Shown in pieces: positions 4,882 to 8,648 of a stretch of 8,648 nt of DNA. Under the pieces are notes generated by a model. The model was given only the letters and a program-made list of their open reading frames with translations, was not told the DNA's origin and did not search any database. Positions within the stretch are counted from its first letter, which is position 1. Each line of letters opens with the position of its first letter. Position numbers and translations under genes: made by a program. Location of the stretch: assembly GCA_021816565.1 (NCBI GenBank), contig JAKAXN010000183.1:1-8648 (forward strand), read 5' to 3'. The stretch is from Actinomycetes bacterium. GTDB taxonomy: Bacteria; Actinomycetota; Acidimicrobiia; Acidimicrobiales; Palsa-688.

Positions 4882-6357
4882 ATGGAAAACCGGAACGCGT
4901 TCTACATCGGGGGGAAGTGGGCCGCTCCGGCCGGCTCCGACACCATCGATGTCATCTCCCCCCACACCGAGGAAGTGATAGCCACCGTCCCCGAGGGCAC
5001 CCCGGCCGACATGGACGCGGCGGTGGCCGCGGCCCGGGCCGCGTTCGACCGCGGCGAGTGGGCCGGGATGGCCTTCGACGAGCGGCTGGCCGTGGTCGAG
5101 CGCTTCGCCAACGCCTACGCGGCGCGCATGGTGGAGATGGCCGATGTGATCACCGCCGAGATGGGATCGCCGGCTTCGTTCTCCCAGCTGGCCCAGTCGC
5201 CGGCCCCGTGGATGATGCTCACCACCTTCATGGAGGTGGCCAAGGCGTATCCCTGGGAGGAGGAGCGCATGGGGGTCCTGGGCTCGCCGCTCATCGTCCG
5301 CCGGGAGCCGGTCGGGGTGGTGGCGGCCATCGTGCCGTGGAACGTGCCGCAGTTCGTGACCATGTCGAAGCTGGCCCCGGCCCTGCTCTCGGGCTCCACC
5401 ATGGTGCTGAAGCCGGCCCCGGAGACCCCGCTCGACGCCTACCTGCTGGCCGAGATCCTCGACGAGGCCGGGGTGCCGGCCGGCGTGGTCAACATCGTCC
5501 CGGCCGGCCGGGATGCCGGGGAGCACCTGGTGCGCCACCCCGGCGTGGACAAGGTCGCCTTCACCGGCTCCACCGCGGCGGGCCGGCGGATCGGGGCCAT
5601 CTGCGGGGAGCAGCTGAAGCGCTGCAGCCTGGAGCTGGGCGGCAAGTCAGCGGCCATCGTCCTCGACGACGCCGACCTGGCCACCACCATGGAGGGGCTC
5701 AAGTTCGCCTCCCTCATGAACAACGGCCAGGCCTGCGTGGCCCAGACCCGGATCCTGGCCAGCCGCCGCCGCTACGCCGAGGTGGTCGACGCCCTGGGGG
5801 CCATGGTGGAGGGCCTGGTGGTGGGCGACCCGGCCGACCCGGCCACCGAGGTCGGGCCGCTCGTGGCCCAGCGCCAGCAGGAGCGGGTGGAGAAGTACAT
5901 CGCCCTGGGCCAGGAGGAGGGGGCCCGGGTGGTGGTCGGCGGCAGCGGCCGGCCTTCGGGGTTCGAGCGGGGCTGGTACGTCCGGCCCACCGTCTTCGCC
6001 GACGCCACCAACGACATGCGCATCGCCCGGGAGGAGATCTTCGGCCCGGTGCTCACCGTGATCCCCTTCGACTCGGTCGACGACGCCGTCCGGCTGGCCA
6101 ACGACAGCGACTACGGCCTGGCCGGGTCGGTGTGGACCGCCGACGTGGAGGCCGGCCTCGACGTGGCCCGCCGGGTGCGCACCGGCACCTACGGCATCAA
6201 CCAGTACACCATGGACTTCGTGGCCCCCTTCGGCGGGTTCAAGGCGTCGGGCATGGGCCGGGAGTTCGGCCGGGAGGGCCTCGAGCACTACACCGAGGTC
6301 AAGTCCATCGTCCCGCCCGGCGCCGGGGTGGCCGACCGGCCGGGACCGGGCATCTAG
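4882..6357 (+). CDS. NAD(P)-dependent aldehyde dehydrogenase
   Basis: Oxidises an aldehyde to the acid with NAD(P)+. At 491 residues it is a full-length, cytoplasmic member of the classical ALDH superfamily. The active site is complete: N154 in VPWNVPQ, K177 in LKPAPETP, the nucleotide-fold FTGSTAAGRRIG (227-238), E251 in LELGGKS, catalytic C285 in NNGQACVAQTR, E385 in EEIFGPV, and the C-terminal PFGGFKASGMGRE (449-461). By recall it resembles mycobacterial Rv0223c-type dehydrogenases of unsettled substrate. ATG 4882 is chosen because MENRNAFYIGGKW is the normal family start and a promoter-like element ends seven bases before it. The membrane protein gene follows 14 bases after the stop, so the two are likely one transcript. 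A link to the acid-degradation genes on the other strand (aldehyde to acid to acyl-CoA) is plausible but unproven. Confidence 0.96.
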   Translation: MENRNAFYIGGKWAAPAGSDTIDVISPHTEEVIATVPEGTPADMDAAVAAARAAFDRGEWAGMAFDERLAVVERFANAYAARMVEMADVITAEMGSPASFSQLAQSPAPWMMLTTFMEVAKAYPWEEERMGVLGSPLIVRREPVGVVAAIVPWNVPQFVTMSKLAPALLSGSTMVLKPAPETPLDAYLLAEILDEAGVPAGVVNIVPAGRDAGEHLVRHPGVDKVAFTGSTAAGRRIGAICGEQLKRCSLELGGKSAAIVLDDADLATTMEGLKFASLMNNGQACVAQTRILASRRRYAEVVDALGAMVEGLVVGDPADPATEVGPLVAQRQQERVEKYIALGQEEGARVVVGGSGRPSGFERGWYVRPTVFADATNDMRIAREEIFGPVLTVIPFDSVDDAVRLANDSDYGLAGSVWTADVEAGLDVARRVRTGTYGINQYTMDFVAPFGGFKASGMGREFGREGLEHYTEVKSIVPPGAGVADRPGPGI

Positions 6358-6371
6358 CCTGGTCCGGGTCT

Positions 6372-7895
6372 ATGAGTGCCAGCCTCGCCCTGCTCAACCC
6401 CACCGGCTTCGTGTCCTCCTCCGGATACGCCGCCATCTTCATCCTGTCGGTGCTGCAGTCGTGCTGCGTGCCCACCTCGTCGGAGCTGACCCTCGGCTTC
6501 GGGGGGGTCCTGGCCTCCCAGGGCACCCTGAGCCTGCCCGGGGTGATCCTGGCCGGCACAGCCGGGGAGGTGGTCGGCGGGTACATCGCCTGGGCCGTCG
6601 GGCGGGCCGGGGGCCGGCCGCTGGTCGAGCGCTACGGCCGCTACGTGCTGCTCTCCCCCGCCGACCTGGACCGGGCCGAGGGCTGGTACGCCCGCCACCA
6701 GCAGTGGGGGGTGCTGGGCAGCCGGCTGCTGCCGGTCATCCGCAACTTCGTGGCCGTGCCGGCCGGGGTGGCCCGGGTGCCGGCGGCCCGCTTCGGGATC
6801 CTCACCGCGGCCGGCTCCCTGATCTGGGACGGGGCCATGGCCCTGATCGGCTACGGCATCGGCGGCCGGTGGCGGACGGTGATGAAGGGGTTCAGCGACG
6901 CCGGCTACCTGCTCGGGGCCCTGGCCGTGGCAGCCATCGCGTTCGTGGTGTGGCACCGCTGGAGGTCCTACCGGGCGGCGGTGCCGGCCGGGCGGCCGGT
7001 GGCGGCGGATGTCAGGGCCCAGCGGGCCCAGCCGGTCCCTACGGCCCGGACGGCGCGGACAGCCCAGGGCTCCCCGGGCCCCCGGCGGTCGCCGAGGTCG
7101 CGCAACGAGGCGTTGCAGAGGCTCAAGGTGCCGGCCCGCATCACCGGGGTGTTCTGGGCGGTCAAGCTTCTGAGCACGGCCATGGGCGAGGCCCTCTCCG
7201 ACGCCCTGGTCCACGGCATCAACCAGTACCTGGCGGTGCTCATCGGCCTGGCCCTGTTCGTGGTGGCCATGCGCCGGCAGCTGAGGGCCCGGCGCTACAG
7301 CCCGTGGACCTACTGGTTCGCGGTGTCGATGGTGGCGGTGTTCGGGACCATGGCCGCCGACGTGATGCACATCGTGTTGCACGTCCCCTACATCGCCTCG
7401 ACGCTGTTCTACGCGCTGGCCCTGGCGGTGATCCTCCGATCCTGGTACCGCCGCGAGGGGACCCTGTCGATCCACAGCATCTACACCAGGCAGCGGGAGA
7501 TCTACTACTGGCTGACCGTGCTGGCCACCTTCGCCCTGGGTACCGCCCTGGGCGACCTGACGGCGGTGACGTTCAAGCTGGGGTACCTGGGCTCGGGGGT
7601 CATGTTCATGTTCCTCTTCGCCGTGCCGGGCGTGGCCTACGCCACCGGCCGGCTGGGCCCGGTGGCCGGCTTCTGGACCGCCTACATCCTGACCCGGCCC
7701 CTAGGGGCGTCCTTCGCCGACTGGTTCGGCTTCCCGTCCTCGGTGGGCGGCATCGGCCTGGGCCATCCGCTCACCGCAGTGCTGTTCGGCCTGCCCATCG
7801 TGGCCCTCGTCGGCTACATCTCCTCCAGCCGGATGGACGCCTCGTACCCGGCTGCCGACCGCCTGTCGCGCCTGCAGCCCGAGTTCGCGGACTGA
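6372..7895 (+). CDS. Fusion membrane protein: N-terminal DedA/VTT domain, C-terminal four-repeat DUF347 (COG4705) domain
   Basis: A 507-residue inner-membrane protein. Residues about 15-200 are DedA-like: SCCVPTSSELTLGFGG (30-45), GEVVGGYIAWAVGRAGG (65-81), and the hallmark SRLLPVIRNFVAVPAGVARV (117-136) followed by W152 and GYGIG (160-164). DedA proteins are linked to lipid flipping, such as undecaprenyl phosphate recycling. A basic Ala/Arg/Pro-rich linker (about 199-250), probably cytoplasmic, joins it to the C-terminal half. There W262, W315, W380 and W435 each head a W-x9-G-x4-D repeat with flanking hydrophobic helices, the DUF347 pattern of four two-helix repeats, function unknown. No stop or ATG separates the halves (no Met between 171 and 271). 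The start has little Shine-Dalgarno and lies 14 bases after the aldehyde dehydrogenase. A GTG in the linker could give a separate C-terminal product, but nothing supports it. Confidence 0.88.
   Translation: MSASLALLNPTGFVSSSGYAAIFILSVLQSCCVPTSSELTLGFGGVLASQGTLSLPGVILAGTAGEVVGGYIAWAVGRAGGRPLVERYGRYVLLSPADLDRAEGWYARHQQWGVLGSRLLPVIRNFVAVPAGVARVPAARFGILTAAGSLIWDGAMALIGYGIGGRWRTVMKGFSDAGYLLGALAVAAIAFVVWHRWRSYRAAVPAGRPVAADVRAQRAQPVPTARTARTAQGSPGPRRSPRSRNEALQRLKVPARITGVFWAVKLLSTAMGEALSDALVHGINQYLAVLIGLALFVVAMRRQLRARRYSPWTYWFAVSMVAVFGTMAADVMHIVLHVPYIASTLFYALALAVILRSWYRREGTLSIHSIYTRQREIYYWLTVLATFALGTALGDLTAVTFKLGYLGSGVMFMFLFAVPGVAYATGRLGPVAGFWTAYILTRPLGASFADWFGFPSSVGGIGLGHPLTAVLFGLPIVALVGYISSSRMDASYPAADRLSRLQPEFAD
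7155..7721 (+). repeat. Four internal protein repeats (W-x9-G-x4-D) of the DUF347 domain
   Basis: Repeat cores begin at residues 262 (WAVKLLSTAMGEALSD), 315 (WFAVSMVAVFGTMAAD), 380 (WLTVLATFALGTALGD) and 435 (WTAYILTRPLGASFAD). In every copy Gly is at +10 and Asp at +15 from the Trp, and the residue before the Trp is Phe or Tyr. Repeat starts are 53, 65 and 55 residues apart. Four acidic residues at matching helix positions suggest an intramembrane site or a four-fold pseudo-symmetric channel or carrier (inference). Confidence 0.85.
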
Positions 7896-7981
7896 GCCCG
7901 ACGCCCACCAGACGGCCCGGTCCGGCCCCGGCCCGCAACCGGGCCCGGCGCCGGCGACGCCGGGGGCGGCCGGGGCGGCCG

Positions 7982-8648
7982 GTGCGCTTCGCCGCAGCGC
8001 TGGTGGTCATCGTGGCCGCCGCCGCGGCCGGAGGGGTGGCCCTGTCCCGGCTGGCCGGTACCGCCGCCCCCCAGGCGACGGGCTGCACGTTCGCCCCGGC
8101 CGGATCCCCCGCGGCGTACGTCCTGGACCTGGCCCAGGCCCAGAACGCCGCGGTGATCGCCGCCGTCGCCGGCCGGGACGGCCTGGCGGACCACGCGGTG
8201 ACCGTGGCGCTGGCCACCGCCCTGCGGGAGTCCGGGCTGCGGGACCTGCCCTACGGGGACCGCGACTCGGTGGGCCTGTTCCAGCAGCGGCCGTCGCAGG
8301 GCTGGGGCCCGAGGGCCGAGCTGATGGACCCGGTGTACGCGGCCGGGGCCTTCTACGCCCGGCTGGCCCGGGTACCGGGCTGGGCGACCATGCCGGTCAC
8401 CGAGGCGGCCCAGGCCGTCCAGCACAGCGCCACCCCGGGGGCGTACGGGCCGTGGGCCGGCGAGGCGTCGGTGCTGGCCTCCGCCCTCACCGGGGAGGAG
8501 CCGGCTGCGGTGACCTGCCGGCTGGACGGCTTCGCCGGGGCCGTCCCCCCGCCGGCGGAGCTGGCCTCGGCGGCCACCCGGGAGATGGGCTCGCCGCTGA
8601 TCGGGGTGCCGGTGAGCGGTCCGCTGGGATGGCGGGTGGAGATCGGAA
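7982..8648 (+). CDS. Membrane-anchored or secreted lysozyme-like protein, 3' end cut by window edge
   Basis: From GTG 7982 the frame is open to the edge (222 codons). A short basic start is followed by a hydrophobic segment (about 3-24, FAAALVVIVAAAAAGGVAL), a signal anchor or signal peptide, so the rest is outside the membrane. Residues about 77-107 (LATALRESGLRDLPYGDRDSVGLFQQRPSQGWG, in pieces) resemble the lysozyme/transglycosylase fold, with E83 of RES at the catalytic-Glu position. The following region (MDPVYAAGAFYARL, VPGW, TEAAQAVQHSA) is typical of a Streptomyces-type secreted family of unproven activity. C35 and the later Cys in AVTCRL could pair. The start is uncertain: the frame is open further upstream through an Arg-rich stretch to CTG 7892, which would overlap the previous stop as CTGA. 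No clear Shine-Dalgarno fits either. Cell-wall remodelling is the likely role. Confidence 0.75.
   Translation, partial: MRFAAALVVIVAAAAAGGVALSRLAGTAAPQATGCTFAPAGSPAAYVLDLAQAQNAAVIAAVAGRDGLADHAVTVALATALRESGLRDLPYGDRDSVGLFQQRPSQGWGPRAELMDPVYAAGAFYARLARVPGWATMPVTEAAQAVQHSATPGAYGPWAGEASVLASALTGEEPAAVTCRLDGFAGAVPPPAELASAATREMGSPLIGVPVSGPLGWRVEIG

Noticed and set aside
4342..5538. Minus-strand 398-codon frame opposite the hemerythrin and aldehyde dehydrogenase genes
   Set aside because: It is a His/Gly/Arg-rich shadow frame without motifs; the opposite strand encodes conserved proteins throughout.
4917..6371. In-frame upstream extension of the DedA-DUF347 gene through the aldehyde dehydrogenase region
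   Set aside because: The extension is the shifted-frame shadow of a dehydrogenase with a complete active site and has Gly/Arg-rich nonsense composition; the homology begins at ATG 6372.
7945..7961. CCGGCG-A-CGCCGG palindrome after the membrane protein gene as a terminator
   Set aside because: The single-base centre cannot form a proper loop, and the stretch may be coding for the Arg-rich tail of the next protein.
8081..8087. ATGC (residues 32-35) as a lipoprotein lipobox in the lysozyme-like protein
   Set aside because: The cysteine is about ten residues beyond the end of the hydrophobic segment and the -3 residue is not Leu, so a lipobox is unlikely.
1..8648. Mobile element, phage, CRISPR or RNA gene
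   Set aside because: No transposase or integrase motifs, no regularly spaced repeats and no tRNA or rRNA-like segments were seen on either strand; the window is almost fully occupied by metabolic, regulatory and membrane genes.

Overview
This is a very GC-rich window with G/C at nearly all third codon positions. Gene families typical of actinobacterial lipid catabolism, leaderless-looking promoters and an actinobacterial-type secreted lysozyme-like protein point to a high-GC actinomycete or acidimicrobial-type soil or aquatic bacterium. No phage, IS, CRISPR or RNA gene is visible. Every gap between genes is shorter than 300 bases.

Left third, minus strand, read right to left: a TetR-family repressor (TTG start behind a perfect Shine-Dalgarno), an acyl-CoA dehydrogenase, and the first 373 codons of a fatty-acyl-CoA ligase (AMP-binding family) that runs off the left edge. 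Together they look like a small fatty-acid or branched/cyclic-acid degradation locus: the ligase activates the acid to its CoA thioester and the dehydrogenase does the first beta-oxidation step. A 21-bp imperfect palindrome overlaps the predicted -35 of the ligase promoter. A close copy of one arm lies just upstream of the dehydrogenase. These are candidate operators for the TetR protein.

Middle, plus strand: a winged-helix regulator of the COG2345 (SufR-like) type with exactly three cysteines, a DUF488 protein overlapping it by GTGA, and a small hemerythrin-like (HHE) protein. This looks like a metal/redox-responsive island. A degenerate AT-rich element recurs upstream of the regulator and of the hemerythrin gene.

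Right half, plus strand: an NAD(P)-dependent aldehyde dehydrogenase with a complete active site, and 14 bases later a 507-residue membrane protein that fuses an N-terminal DedA/VTT domain to a C-terminal four-repeat DUF347 (COG4705) domain. Its four repeats each carry W-x9-G-x4-D at identical internal spacing. The window ends inside a membrane-anchored lysozyme-like protein.

The least ordinary items are the DedA-DUF347 fusion, the shared promoter geometry (a TACG-type -10 exactly 7 nt before ATG) at three genes, and the putative TetR operator pair.
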